From the NCBI RefSeq assembly GCF_030563405.1, contig NZ_CP130748.1, forward strand, positions 496,001-560,000: a DNA stretch of 64,000 bases, written 5' to 3'. Under the pieces are notes generated by a model. The model was not told where the DNA came from, ran no database searches, and saw nothing but the letters and a program-made list of their open reading frames with translations. Each line of letters begins with the position of its first letter. Position 1 is the stretch's first letter. The stretch comes from Vibrio sp. SNU_ST1. Lineage in GTDB: Bacteria; Pseudomonadota; Gammaproteobacteria; Enterobacterales; Vibrionaceae. Positions 34,600 to 43,783 of this stretch are shown in pieces. Both the position numbers and the translations under genes were made by a program.

Positions 34600-35118
34600 G
34601 TGATAGATGGCGATGGTTACCGATTAAATGTTGGTATTGTAATCTGTAACAACCATGGTCAGGTCTTCTGGGCTAAACGATACGGGCAACATTCATGGCA
34701 ATTCCCTCAAGGGGGAATAGATGAAGGTGAGACTCCGGAACAGGCAATGTACCGCGAGTTGTATGAAGAGGTTGGCCTTACTAAAAAGGATGTAAAGATC
34801 GTCGCGACAAGTCGTCATTGGTTACGCTATAAGCTGCCCAAACGACTGGTTCGGTGGGATTCTAAACCTGTCTGTATTGGACAAAAACAGAAGTGGTTTC
34901 TTTTACGCTTAGATTGCGATGAATCGCATATCAATATGCAGCGTGGAAGCACACCTGAGTTTGATGGTTGGCGTTGGGTGAGTTACTGGTACCCAGTTCG
35001 ACAAGTTGTTTCTTTCAAGCGAGATGTTTACCGTCGAGCAATGAAGGAATTCGCATCTTTAGCAATGCCGTTTAAAGAGCGAAAAACAAAAGGAAAACGC
35101 AAATTGCGTAGAGGTTAA
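34600..35118 (+). CDS. rppH: RNA pyrophosphohydrolase
   Basis: Removes pyrophosphate from the 5' end of mRNAs to trigger RNase E decay. 172 residues from GTG 34600, which gives [15 protein letters not shown] as in other gammaproteobacteria; AGAGG lies seven bases upstream. Upstream in-frame codons to 34537 would run into the DnaA-box spacer and are rejected. The Nudix box is complete ([20 protein letters not shown] then VGL). The tail is highly basic ([11 protein letters not shown]). ptsP starts 2 bp after its stop, so the two are co-transcribed. Confidence 0.96.
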   Translation: MIDGDGYRLNVGIVICNNHGQVFWAKRYGQHSWQFPQGGIDEGETPEQAMYRELYEEVGLTKKDVKIVATSRHWLRYKLPKRLVRWDSKPVCIGQKQKWFLLRLDCDESHINMQRGSTPEFDGWRWVSYWYPVRQVVSFKRDVYRRAMKEFASLAMPFKERKTKGKRKLRRG

Positions 35119-35120
35119 GC

Positions 35121-37370
35121 ATGCTCAGCCAACTAAGGGAAATAGTTGAACACGTATCAAGAGTTGAAGATGTGTCGACGGCTCTTGATATTTTGGTGAA
35201 AGAGACATGCAGTGCGATGCAGACAGAGTGCTGCACCGTGTATCTAGCGAATAATGATATGCAGCGCCTTGAGTTGATGGCAACTCAAGGCCTGATCTTT
35301 GAAGGGAATAGTATTCACATTGGTTTTGACGAAGGCTTAGTTGGCCTTGTCAAAAGAAGTGCTGAACCTATTAACCTTGCACAGGCATCTGCTCACCCAG
35401 CTTATAAGTTTTTTCCAGAACTAGGAGAAAGTGTTTACCACTCTTTTCTAGGCACTCCGATTATCCATCGCAAGCAAGTGCTTGGCGTTTTGGTTATTCA
35501 ACAGAAATCTCCTCGTTTATTCAGTGAAATGGAAGAGTCTTTCCTTGTCACTCTCTCAGCTCAACTTGCGGTTATTGTGGCGCATGCCCAAACTCAAGGC
35601 CATTGGCTTCTTGAGCAACAAAAGCTGCCTTCCATTAAAGGTATTGCTGCATCATCCGGTGTTGCTATCGGTGATTTATGGTGGGACAACACACAACCTG
35701 AATTAACCGATGTTTACCCAGCATCGACGCTCAACGTTGAAAGAGAGCATGAGTTGTTGGCGGTTGCGGTCGAAAATGCCCTCAACGACTTCAAGCGCAT
35801 GCGAAAGCGCTTAGATAGTGAAATCAACAAAGATGCGTTGGCGATCTTTGATCTGTTTACCCACTTACTCAACGACCCTATGTTGCGTAAGGATCTGAAA
35901 AGCCAAATTCAAAAAGGTGACAAGGCCGATTGGGCATTAAGACAGGTAGTTGAGAGTTACTCTAACCGCTTTGCCCGTATGTCTGATGTCTACCTTCGAG
36001 AGCGGGCACAAGACATTCGCGAACTGGGTCAAAGGCTGCTCTATTTCCTTCATAACTCAGAGCACGAGCTGCGCACGTTAGATAAACCGATTATTTTGGT
36101 GGTTCGTGAGTTAACGGCCTCTGTATTAGCGTCTATTCCTAAAGAAAAACTATTAGCGGTTATTTCCTTGGAAGGGGCGGCGAACTCGCACGCAGCGATT
36201 TTGTCTCGAGCTTTGGGTATTCCTTCTGTTATGGGGGTTAATCTTAACCTTTCGCAAGCTAATGGTAAGCAAGCGATTGTTGATGGGTATAGCGGTGAGA
36301 TCTTTATTGAACCGACTAAAAACCTGCTCAAAGAGTATCGTGGGCTGATTCTAGAAGAGAGTGAGCTCTCCTCTATGGTCAATCGAGAACTGTACTTACC
36401 GGCAAAAACGAAAGACGACAAGCAAGTCGAGATTCTGCTTAATGCGGGTTTGAGTGCAGACACTAACATCGCTATCAACCAAGGGGTTGATGGGGTTGGT
36501 CTGTATCGAACCGAAATTTCTTTCTTGTTGCAGCAAAGGTTTCCGTCAGAGGACGAACAATTCAAGCAGTATCGTTCTGTGCTTGCGAGTTACCCTGAGA
36601 AGCAAGTGGTGATGCGAACCTTGGATATTGGTGGAGATAAGGCGTTACCTTACTTCCCAATAGAAGAAGACAATCCATTCCTTGGTTGGCGTGGCATTCG
36701 TTTTACCCTTGATCATCCTGACATCTTTATTATCCAATTGCGCGCGATGTTACGTGCGAGTTGTGATAGCCAAAACTTGAGTATCTTGTTGCCGATGATC
36801 TCTAGCACTCAAGAACTGGATGATACTGTTCAACTCATCGAGCAAGCCTACGATGAAGTGCATGAACTCGACAGTCGAGTTCGTATGCCGCGTATCGGTA
36901 TCATGATTGAAGTGCCATCCATGCTTTACCTTCTTCCGCTTATTGCGGATAAAGTTGATTTCGTTTCGGTGGGCACCAATGACTTAACTCAATATTTATT
37001 GGCGGTTGACCGGAACAATTCCCGTGTCTCTGATGTCTATGAATCCATGCACCCTGCAGTGATCATGGCATTGAAACACATCCATGATACTTGTAAGCAA
37101 TATCAATTGCCGGTGTGTATATGTGGCGAGTTAGCCGGTGACCCGATGGGCGCGCTACTATTGATTGGATTGGGGTATGAGACGTTAAGTATGAATACCT
37201 CGAATGTCGCAAGAACTAAATATTTGATTCGTCAATCGAACTTGGCTGAATTACAGGATTTGGCAAATAAGGCACTTTCAAAACCGTATGGTAGTGACAT
37301 CTATAGTATGATGCTGAACTATTTCGAAGAGCGTGAGTTTACTGGCTTCATTCGAGCAGGTAAAAAATAG
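35121..37370 (+). CDS. ptsP: Phosphoenolpyruvate-protein phosphotransferase PtsP (EI-Ntr)
   Basis: First component of the nitrogen PTS, passing phosphate from PEP to NPr. 749 residues: an N-terminal GAF domain (about 15-155) that in relatives senses glutamine, then the EI-type N domain, the phospho-histidine swivel domain with His357 in EGAANSHAAIL, and the PEP-binding TIM barrel with RTEISFL, MRTLDIGGDKALPY, VPSMLY and GTNDLTQYLLAVDR. Second gene of the rppH-ptsP-tauE-lgt-thyA run. Confidence 0.96.
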   Translation: MLSQLREIVEHVSRVEDVSTALDILVKETCSAMQTECCTVYLANNDMQRLELMATQGLIFEGNSIHIGFDEGLVGLVKRSAEPINLAQASAHPAYKFFPELGESVYHSFLGTPIIHRKQVLGVLVIQQKSPRLFSEMEESFLVTLSAQLAVIVAHAQTQGHWLLEQQKLPSIKGIAASSGVAIGDLWWDNTQPELTDVYPASTLNVEREHELLAVAVENALNDFKRMRKRLDSEINKDALAIFDLFTHLLNDPMLRKDLKSQIQKGDKADWALRQVVESYSNRFARMSDVYLRERAQDIRELGQRLLYFLHNSEHELRTLDKPIILVVRELTASVLASIPKEKLLAVISLEGAANSHAAILSRALGIPSVMGVNLNLSQANGKQAIVDGYSGEIFIEPTKNLLKEYRGLILEESELSSMVNRELYLPAKTKDDKQVEILLNAGLSADTNIAINQGVDGVGLYRTEISFLLQQRFPSEDEQFKQYRSVLASYPEKQVVMRTLDIGGDKALPYFPIEEDNPFLGWRGIRFTLDHPDIFIIQLRAMLRASCDSQNLSILLPMISSTQELDDTVQLIEQAYDEVHELDSRVRMPRIGIMIEVPSMLYLLPLIADKVDFVSVGTNDLTQYLLAVDRNNSRVSDVYESMHPAVIMALKHIHDTCKQYQLPVCICGELAGDPMGALLLIGLGYETLSMNTSNVARTKYLIRQSNLAELQDLANKALSKPYGSDIYSMMLNYFEEREFTGFIRAGKK

Positions 37371-37378
37371 GATTTAAC

Positions 37379-38170
37379 GTGTCATATGAACTGATAGGCT
37401 TGCTAGCAGGCCTTGGTGCTATTGTTGGTGTTTTAGCTGGCTTGCTAGGCATTGGTGGTGGTTTACTGGTGGTTCCAGCCTTACTCTTTTTGCTTCCTAA
37501 AGCGGGCATCCCTCAAGAGTTTGCGATGCAAATGGCATTGGCTACCTCGTTATCAACCATTATCGTTACGTCGGGATCCTCTGCGATTAACCATTTAAAA
37601 TTGGGTAACGTAGAGATATTTGTCGTTAAATGGTTGATGCCAGGTGTCGTGATAGGTGGCTTCCTCGGTTCTTTCGTGGCCGATGTGATTCCAGCTCAAT
37701 ACTTACCAAAAGTCTTTGGTGTGATTGTCTTGGTATTGGCGTTGAAAATGCTGTTGTCGATTCGCTCTAAGAGCCAAAAGTCGATGCCGGGTTCAGCTAA
37801 AACCGTGTTGTGTGGTGGCGGTATTGGTTTGGTATCAAGTTTAGCGGGCATTGGCGGTGGGTCTTTATCGGTACCTTTCCTTAACCATCACGGTGTGGAA
37901 ATGCGTAAAGCCGTCGGCTCATCTTCGGTATGCGGTTGTGTTATCGCGATTTCGGGAATGCTAGGTTTCATTTGGCATGGATCTTCTGTCGATGATCTTC
38001 CTGCGTATAGCTTAGGTTATGTTTATCTGCCGGCTTTGATTGCGATATCTTGTACCTCAGTGTTGACCACTCGAGTGGGGGCGAAACTGGCCACTCAATT
38101 ACCAACCTCTGTGCTGAAGAAATTCTTTGCGGTATTTTTAATGTTTATAGCAGCGACAATGCTGCTGTAG
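37379..38170 (+). CDS. TauE/SafE-family membrane permease
   Basis: A 263-residue inner-membrane protein with about eight hydrophobic segments. It carries two glycine-rich family repeats: GLLGIGGGLLVVPALL near the N-terminus and SLAGIGGGSLSVPFL at the start of the second half. TauE/SafE members export sulfite, sulfoacetate or related organosulfur anions; the substrate here is not determinable. GTG start at 37379, 8 bp after ptsP. Confidence 0.9.
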   Translation: MSYELIGLLAGLGAIVGVLAGLLGIGGGLLVVPALLFLLPKAGIPQEFAMQMALATSLSTIIVTSGSSAINHLKLGNVEIFVVKWLMPGVVIGGFLGSFVADVIPAQYLPKVFGVIVLVLALKMLLSIRSKSQKSMPGSAKTVLCGGGIGLVSSLAGIGGGSLSVPFLNHHGVEMRKAVGSSSVCGCVIAISGMLGFIWHGSSVDDLPAYSLGYVYLPALIAISCTSVLTTRVGAKLATQLPTSVLKKFFAVFLMFIAATMLL

Positions 38171-38227
38171 TGTCTTTTCTGTTAGTTATTGAGCTAACCG
38201 TTGATCAATTTAGATAGAGAGCCAAGT

Positions 38228-39049
38228 ATGTCTCAGGGTTTTATCGAATTCCCAAATATCGATCCTGTTCTTATTGAACTAGGACCAATCTCAGTTCGTT
38301 GGTACGGTCTAATGTACCTTGTTGGTTTTATGTTTGCGCTTTGGTTAGCAAACCGCCGAGCTGATCAACCTGATAGTGGTTGGACTCGAGAGCAAGTATC
38401 AGATCTACTGTTTGCTGGTTTTCTAGGTGTGGTATTGGGTGGTCGTATTGGCTACGTGCTTTTCTACAACTTTGACCTTTTCCTAGCAGACCCACTTTAC
38501 CTCTTTAAGGTATGGACTGGTGGTATGTCTTTCCACGGTGGTTTACTTGGTGTTATCACTGCGATGTTCTGGTATGCGAAAAAGAATGGTCGAACCTTCT
38601 TTGGTGTCGCAGACATGATCGCGCCATTGGTTCCATTTGGTTTAGGCATGGGTCGTTTAGGAAACTTCATGAACAGTGAGCTTTGGGGCCGTGTGACTGA
38701 TGTGCCATGGGCAATCGTCTTCCCGAATGGTGGTCCACTTCCTCGTCATCCATCTCAGCTTTATGAAATGGCGCTTGAAGGTATTGTGTTGTTCTTTATC
38801 TTGAACTGGTTTATCAAAAAGCCGCGTCCTCTTGGTTCTGTGTCAGGGTTATTCCTAGCAGGATATGGTACATTCCGCTTCTTAGTAGAATACGTACGTG
38901 AACCTGATGCTCACCTAGGTTTGTTCGGTGGATTTATCTCTATGGGACAAATTCTGTCACTGCCAATGGTTATCATCGGTGTGCTGATGATGGTTTGGGC
39001 ATACAAGCGTGGTCACTACAAAGATGAATTACCACAACAAACGAAGTAA
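38228..39049 (+). CDS. lgt: Prolipoprotein diacylglyceryl transferase
   Basis: First enzyme of lipoprotein maturation, adding diacylglycerol from phosphatidylglycerol to the lipobox cysteine. 273 residues and about seven membrane segments. The Lgt signature [14 protein letters not shown] is intact, with an H-G-G motif (SFHGGLLG) and the late Arg in [12 protein letters not shown]. The ATG at 38228 ([14 protein letters not shown]) is chosen; an in-frame ATG at 38201 would add nine residues. It precedes thyA by 9 bp, the same pair as in E. coli. Confidence 0.96.
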   Translation: MSQGFIEFPNIDPVLIELGPISVRWYGLMYLVGFMFALWLANRRADQPDSGWTREQVSDLLFAGFLGVVLGGRIGYVLFYNFDLFLADPLYLFKVWTGGMSFHGGLLGVITAMFWYAKKNGRTFFGVADMIAPLVPFGLGMGRLGNFMNSELWGRVTDVPWAIVFPNGGPLPRHPSQLYEMALEGIVLFFILNWFIKKPRPLGSVSGLFLAGYGTFRFLVEYVREPDAHLGLFGGFISMGQILSLPMVIIGVLMMVWAYKRGHYKDELPQQTK

Positions 39050-39058
39050 GGAATTGGT

Positions 39059-39910
39059 GTGAAACAGTATTTAGATCTCTGTCAGCGTATCGTTGATGAC
39101 GGTACTTGGATTGAAAATGAACGCACGGGCAAGCGCTGCCTAACCGTGATCAATGCTGACCTGGAATATGATGTTGGTAATAACCAGTTCCCTCTAGTAA
39201 CAACGCGTAAGAGCTTCTGGAAAGCGGCGGTTGCTGAACTGCTTGGCTACATTCGTGGTTACGATAATGCTGAAGATTTTCGCAAGCTAGGGACTAAAAC
39301 TTGGGATGCGAATTCGAACCTGAACGAAGCATGGCTGAATAACCCTTACCGTAAGGGTGAAGACGACATGGGCCGTGTTTACGGCGTTCAAGGACGTGCA
39401 TGGGCGAAACCTGATGGCGGTCATATCGACCAACTAAAGAAGATTGTTGATGATCTAACTAACGGTATTGATGACCGTGGCGAGATCTTAAACTTCTATA
39501 ACCCTGGTGAGTTCCACATGGGATGTTTGCGTCCGTGTATGTACAGCCATCACTTTTCTCTACTTGGTGAGACTCTGTACTTAAACAGTACTCAACGCTC
39601 TTGTGACGTGCCTTTAGGTCTGAACTTCAACATGGTTCAAGTGTATGTGTTCCTCGCTATCATGGCGCAAATCACAGGCAAGAAAGCGGGTGTGGCTTAC
39701 CACAAGCTTGTTAACGCTCATATCTATGAAGATCAACTAGCACCAATGCGCGATGTTCAGTTGAAGCGTGAGCCGTTAGCTGGCCCAACATTCCATATCA
39801 ATCCTGAGATTAAGTCCCTAGAAGATTTGGAAACATGGGTAACGATGGATGACTTCTGGGTTGAAGGCTACGAATGTCATGAAGCGATTAAGTACCCATT
39901 CTCGGTTTAA
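39059..39910 (+). CDS. thyA: Thymidylate synthase, divergent subgroup
   Basis: Methylates dUMP to dTMP with methylene-tetrahydrofolate. 283 residues, about 20 longer than E. coli ThyA. The catalytic Cys160 is in [11 protein letters not shown], where the usual Pro-Cys-His has Met instead of His. The Q-R-S-C-D motif ([14 protein letters not shown]) and the H-x-Y of the dUMP pocket (NAHIYED) are conserved. The loop that supplies two phosphate-binding arginines in most enzymes reads DDRGEIL, keeping only one. Start GTG 39059 has AAGGA six bases upstream. Last gene of the run from rppH. Confidence 0.93.
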   Translation: MKQYLDLCQRIVDDGTWIENERTGKRCLTVINADLEYDVGNNQFPLVTTRKSFWKAAVAELLGYIRGYDNAEDFRKLGTKTWDANSNLNEAWLNNPYRKGEDDMGRVYGVQGRAWAKPDGGHIDQLKKIVDDLTNGIDDRGEILNFYNPGEFHMGCLRPCMYSHHFSLLGETLYLNSTQRSCDVPLGLNFNMVQVYVFLAIMAQITGKKAGVAYHKLVNAHIYEDQLAPMRDVQLKREPLAGPTFHINPEIKSLEDLETWVTMDDFWVEGYECHEAIKYPFSV

Positions 39911-39978
39911 CCTAATCCGCTTTGTTTGATCGAAAGGCTGCCTCTGTGCAGTCTTTTTTGTATCTAAGTTGTAGTGAC

Positions 39979-40137
39979 GAGTAATCGAGATGCGAAGAGC
40001 ATGAGATGTCGTTATTCCCTAGACTGACGAAGGAGGGAGTAGGGAATCTCTTTCGTGGTGTGTTTGTGAGATTCCTTATCACGCTCGTGCCTCGCTGTAG
40101 GGAATAACGTTTTATTTGCTTTTGCTCTTCGTTACTC
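39979..40137. repeat. Complex palindromic intergenic element
   Basis: Three nested stems in about 160 bp without an ORF. Outer: GAGTAA and GCGAAGAGC on the left against GCTCTTCGTTACTC on the right. Middle: CGTTATTCCCT (40010-40020) with AGGGAATAACG (40099-40109), perfect. Inner: AGGGAATCTC (40031-40040) with GAGATTCCTT (40068-40077). The layout is that of a mobile, MITE- or REP-like intergenic repeat. Confidence 0.7.
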
Positions 40138-40177
40138 TAATCTTCTTTTTGTTTCCTGCATCTGCTCTTAAAAAGAA

Positions 40178-40208
40178 AAAGCCCGCAACCTAGGAGGTTG
40201 CGGGCTTT
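40178..40208 (-). terminator. Terminator of nptA
   Basis: AAAGCCCGCAACC and GGTTGCGGGCTTT pair around TAGGA; read on the minus strand it is followed by TTCTTTTT. Confidence 0.9.
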
Positions 40209-40233
40209 GCTATAAGCGATGTTTGTTTTGCTA

Positions 40234-41379
40234 TTAAGCTGTCAGTGCTAACACGCTACCAGGCAGTACAAGGAATACCGCAACAAGATAACCAGCTACT
40301 ACAGCTTTGTTTTTCACTGCCATGTCTGAAATGATGTCAGCTGCTTTCACTGGCAGTTCACGTAGGAACGGAATACCAAAGATGAATACCGTTGCCATGA
40401 TGTTGAACACCAAGTGTACTAGAGCAATCTGTAGTGCGAATACTGCGAACTCACCAGATACTGCTGTCGCTGCAAGTAGAGCCGTAATACATGTACCGAT
40501 GTTTGCACCCAAAGTGAATGGGTAAACGTCACGTACTTTAAGAACACCTGAACCTACTAGTGGAACCATCAAGCTTGTTGTTGTAGAAGAAGACTGAACA
40601 AGGATAGTCACGATAGAGCCAGAAGCGATACCGTGGATAGGACCACGACCGATTGCGTTCTTTAGAATCTCACGAGCACGGCCAACCATTAGGCTCTTCA
40701 TTAGCTTACCCATTACCGTGATAGCTACGAAGATAGTCGCGATACCTAGAACGATAAGCATAACCCCACCAACAGTGTCGCCAAACGTTGATAGTGGTTC
40801 TTTAATCGCACTTACTACAGGCTTAGTGATTGGCTTGATGAAGTTAAGACCACCCATGCTCATATCACCTGTTGCTAGCATCGGTGATACTAACCAGTGA
40901 GAGATTTTCTCTAGAATACCAAACGCCATCTCTAGTGGTAGGAAGATAGCAACGGCTAATAGGTTAAAGAAGTCGTGAATCGTCGCACTTGCGAATGCAC
41001 GTTTGAACTCATCTTTACAACGAACATGACCAAGGCTAACTAGCGTATTGGTTACCGTAGTACCAATGTTCGCACCCATGATCATAGGGATTGCTAGCTC
41101 AACAGGTAAACCACCTGCCACAAGGCCAACGATAATTGAAGTAACTGTACTTGATGATTGAATAAGTGCTGTTGCTACTAAACCAATCATTAAGCCTGCA
41201 ACTGGGTGTGAAGCAAATTCGAAAAGAACTTTTGCTTGCTCGCCTGTTGCCCATTTGAAGCCTGTACCAACCATTGAAACTGAAAGTAATAGTAGGTAAA
41301 GCATGAATGCCAAGTTAGCCCAGCGTAGCCAACGAGTTGTGCTCGAGATAGGCGCTGCTGCAGTAGTAGCTTGGTTCAT
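40234..41379 (-). CDS. nptA: Sodium-dependent phosphate transporter (Na/Pi-cotransporter II family)
   Basis: Inner-membrane Na+/phosphate symporter, 381 residues. The duplicated QSSS signature of the family is present twice: ALIQSSSTVTS and ILVQSSSTTTS, each followed by GANIGT. About eight or nine membrane segments. The ATG at 41379 (MNQATTAAAP) has GGAGA upstream; the frame to 41454 is not family-like. It matches V. cholerae NptA and is divergent from nhaR. Confidence 0.93.
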   Translation of the reverse strand: MNQATTAAAPISSTTRWLRWANLAFMLYLLLLSVSMVGTGFKWATGEQAKVLFEFASHPVAGLMIGLVATALIQSSSTVTSIIVGLVAGGLPVELAIPMIMGANIGTTVTNTLVSLGHVRCKDEFKRAFASATIHDFFNLLAVAIFLPLEMAFGILEKISHWLVSPMLATGDMSMGGLNFIKPITKPVVSAIKEPLSTFGDTVGGVMLIVLGIATIFVAITVMGKLMKSLMVGRAREILKNAIGRGPIHGIASGSIVTILVQSSSTTTSLMVPLVGSGVLKVRDVYPFTLGANIGTCITALLAATAVSGEFAVFALQIALVHLVFNIMATVFIFGIPFLRELPVKAADIISDMAVKNKAVVAGYLVAVFLVLPGSVLALTA

Positions 41380-41767
41380 AATGTTTTCTCCATTGGACCG
41401 TTTTAGTCTGTGTTTGGTCTGTTTGTTTAATCTGAGCGTGATGTTAGAGAACAAATATTTCAGTAATATTACATTTTGGTTTAGGTGAGACTTTTTTGTG
41501 ATGATTTGCTCTTTAAATATTTGGTCTTGAAATGGTGGTGGTTTAACTTGTTGTTTTTAAAGTTTTTTGTTCGTGTTTTTGATAGGTGATATAGATCTTA
41601 AAAGTTAGAGAAAAATTGAAAATAATCGTTGAAATATTACATTATGAAATCAGACACTTCGTAAAAATAAGTAGTAATTGATAGTTGGGTATGGTTTTTC
41701 CGAGTTTGTTGAGTGGAGGTGTCATATTTGATATAACAGGTTATCTTCTCTTTTTTACGGCACATTT
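41380..41767. other. Divergent spacer nptA/nhaR
   Basis: About 390 bp, strongly AT-rich, with the promoters of nptA and nhaR. No Pho-box or LysR-type operator could be named with confidence. Confidence 0.5.
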
Positions 41768-42679
41768 ATGTCGCATCTCAACTATAACCACCTTTATTAC
41801 TTCTGGATGGTTTGCAAGCAAGGCTCTGTTACTAAAGCTGCAGAAGCCCTATTCCTAACACCACAAACGGTAACTGGTCAGATAAAAGCCTTAGAAGAGC
41901 GTATGGATGGCAAGCTAACTAAGCGTAATGGTCGCAGTGTTGAGCCGACAGAGCTTGGGCAGTTGGTTTTTAAATATGCCGATCGTATGTTTGGCCTGAG
42001 TTACGAGATGCTGGATATCGTGAATTATAGCCAGCACTCCAATATTCTGTTTGATGTTGGCGTCGCGGATGCACTGTCCAAAAGATTAGTCAGCAAGATA
42101 TTGATGTCGACAATCCCACCCGATAACAGCATTCATTTACGCTGCTTTGAATCGACCCATGAAATGCTACTTGAACAACTTTCTCAGCATAAGCTCGATA
42201 TGATTTTGTCAGACTGCCCGGTGGATTCTAGCCAAAGCCCAGGCTTGTTTAGTAAAAAGTTGGGTGAGAGCGGTATGAGCTTTTTCAGTTCAGGTAATGT
42301 GGAAGGTGTTAACTTTCCGGCTGTATTAGAACAAAAGAAACTGTTAATCCCAGGAAGTCGAACTTCGATGGGGCGTAAAGTACTGCAATGGTTTGATAGA
42401 CAAGGACTTAAGCCTGATATTTTGGGTGAGTTTGATGATGCGGCATTGATGAAGGCTTTCGCTCGTTACCACCACGACGCTATTTTCTTAGCGCCTACGC
42501 TATATATGTCAGAGGTTGAGGAAGATACGTCATTGCAATTGTTGGGGGGAATCGAGGAGTTAAAAGAGGAGTACTACGTCATATTTGCTGAGAGGATGAT
42601 CCAACATCCAGCAGTAAAAAATGTATGTGACGCAGATTTTAGCAAATTGTTCGAGAGAGCTTGTTTGTTAATGAATTGA
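41768..42679 (+). CDS. nhaR: LysR-type sodium-responsive activator NhaR
   Basis: A 303-residue LysR regulator. The N-terminal HTH ([20 protein letters not shown] then [16 protein letters not shown]) is typical of NhaR, which activates the Na+/H+ antiporter gene nhaA in response to sodium. No nhaA lies beside it here; its divergent neighbour is the sodium/phosphate transporter nptA. The effector-binding domain spans about 90-300. Confidence 0.93.
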   Translation: MSHLNYNHLYYFWMVCKQGSVTKAAEALFLTPQTVTGQIKALEERMDGKLTKRNGRSVEPTELGQLVFKYADRMFGLSYEMLDIVNYSQHSNILFDVGVADALSKRLVSKILMSTIPPDNSIHLRCFESTHEMLLEQLSQHKLDMILSDCPVDSSQSPGLFSKKLGESGMSFFSSGNVEGVNFPAVLEQKKLLIPGSRTSMGRKVLQWFDRQGLKPDILGEFDDAALMKAFARYHHDAIFLAPTLYMSEVEEDTSLQLLGGIEELKEEYYVIFAERMIQHPAVKNVCDADFSKLFERACLLMN

Positions 42680-42758
42680 TATCGATTATCATGACTTCAT
42701 AATCTGCCGGAAATACTGATAACCCGGACTTGGCGTAAAGGTTGTATGGAGCCAAACT

Positions 42759-43052
42759 ATGAACTTAAAAGAGATGGAGAAGAATTCAGCACAAGCTGTG
42801 ATTCTACTCAAAGCCATGGCCAATGAGCGTCGCTTACAGATTCTGTGCCTATTGCATGGTACTGAGCTGTCGGTTGGGGAGTTGTGTGGCAAGTTGGAAT
42901 TGAGTCAATCTGCTTTATCTCAACATCTTGCTTGGTTGAGAAGAGATGGTTTGGTCGAAACTCGCAAAGAAGCTCAAACAGTGTATTACACATTGAGCAG
43001 TGAAGAAGTAAAAGCGATGATTAACCTACTGCATGGTATGTACTGCAAGTAG
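42759..43052 (+). CDS. hlyU: ArsR/SmtB-family regulator HlyU
   Basis: A 97-residue winged-helix regulator. It matches HlyU of vibrios, which activates haemolysin or RTX toxin genes by displacing H-NS and responds to thiol oxidation. The HTH is visible as LSVGELCGKLELSQSALSQH, and the wing follows at VETRKEAQTVYYT. Cysteines occur near positions 30 and 43, plus one near the C-terminus. GGAG lies a few bases upstream of ATG 42759. Toxin targets are not in this window. Confidence 0.93.
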   Translation: MNLKEMEKNSAQAVILLKAMANERRLQILCLLHGTELSVGELCGKLELSQSALSQHLAWLRRDGLVETRKEAQTVYYTLSSEEVKAMINLLHGMYCK

Positions 43053-43218
43053 TTTATTGCTGGTGGGGGAAGTGATTTCTTACCAGGGGTAGGGGCGACA
43101 CAAGGAAGTGTCAGTATTTCATGTCGAATGTTAGTGCCTATCAGCAAACCGCATATCTTTAAGTAAACCAAGTAACGCTCAGCAAGAAAAATCTCTGTGT
43201 TACTCAAAATTTAGATAT

Positions 43219-43246
43219 AAAAAAACCGGCCGAGGCCGGTTTTTTT
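43219..43246. terminator. Bidirectional terminator hlyU/rpsT
   Basis: AAAAACCGGCC and GGCCGGTTTTT with T-runs on both strands. Confidence 0.93.
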
Positions 43247-43272
43247 CGTTTTGCGTTGTAATCAAATTTCTA

Positions 43273-43533
43273 TTAAAGAGCTTTGATTGCAGCAGCGAAA
43301 CGAGACTTATGACGTGCAGCTTTATTCTTATGAATAAGGCCTTTAGTCGCCATGCGGTCTAGAAGAGGTGTAACTTCTACAAGAGCAGCAGTTGCAGCTT
43401 CTTTATTGCCAGCTTCAATAGCTGCAATAGTTTTTTTCATGTAAGTGCGCATCATAGAACGACGGCTAGCATTGTGCTGGCGACGTTTCTCAGCTTGGAT
43501 AGCGCGCTTCTTAGCAGATTTACTGTTTGCCAA
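43273..43533 (-). CDS. rpsT: 30S ribosomal protein S20
   Basis: Primary 16S-rRNA-binding protein, 86 residues, rich in Lys, Arg and Ala, with the family N-terminus [20 protein letters not shown] and C-terminal [17 protein letters not shown]. Divergent from murJ, as in E. coli. S20 represses its own translation in E. coli; the leader here (43534 to about 43700) may do the same, but I cannot show it. Confidence 0.98.
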   Translation of the reverse strand: MANSKSAKKRAIQAEKRRQHNASRRSMMRTYMKKTIAAIEAGNKEAATAALVEVTPLLDRMATKGLIHKNKAARHKSRFAAAIKAL

Positions 43534-43783
43534 GGTCTAACTCCCAAAAACTTAGTTCGGTGACAATTTAAGGGCGAGGACTATCCCTCATAGGCGCTTA
43601 ATTGTCAAATGATTTGTGCAAAAACCAATCGTAGCCAAACAAACTTTGGTATGGAAAGGTCATCGCGGTTAAGATGGCGGGGATTCTAACAGCATTTTTA
43701 GACCAATGCTAATAAATATGCTTCTTAGGACAGGATAGTATTTATCCTCGCTTGAAAGTAATCAACCAGTGTCAGAGGTTTGT

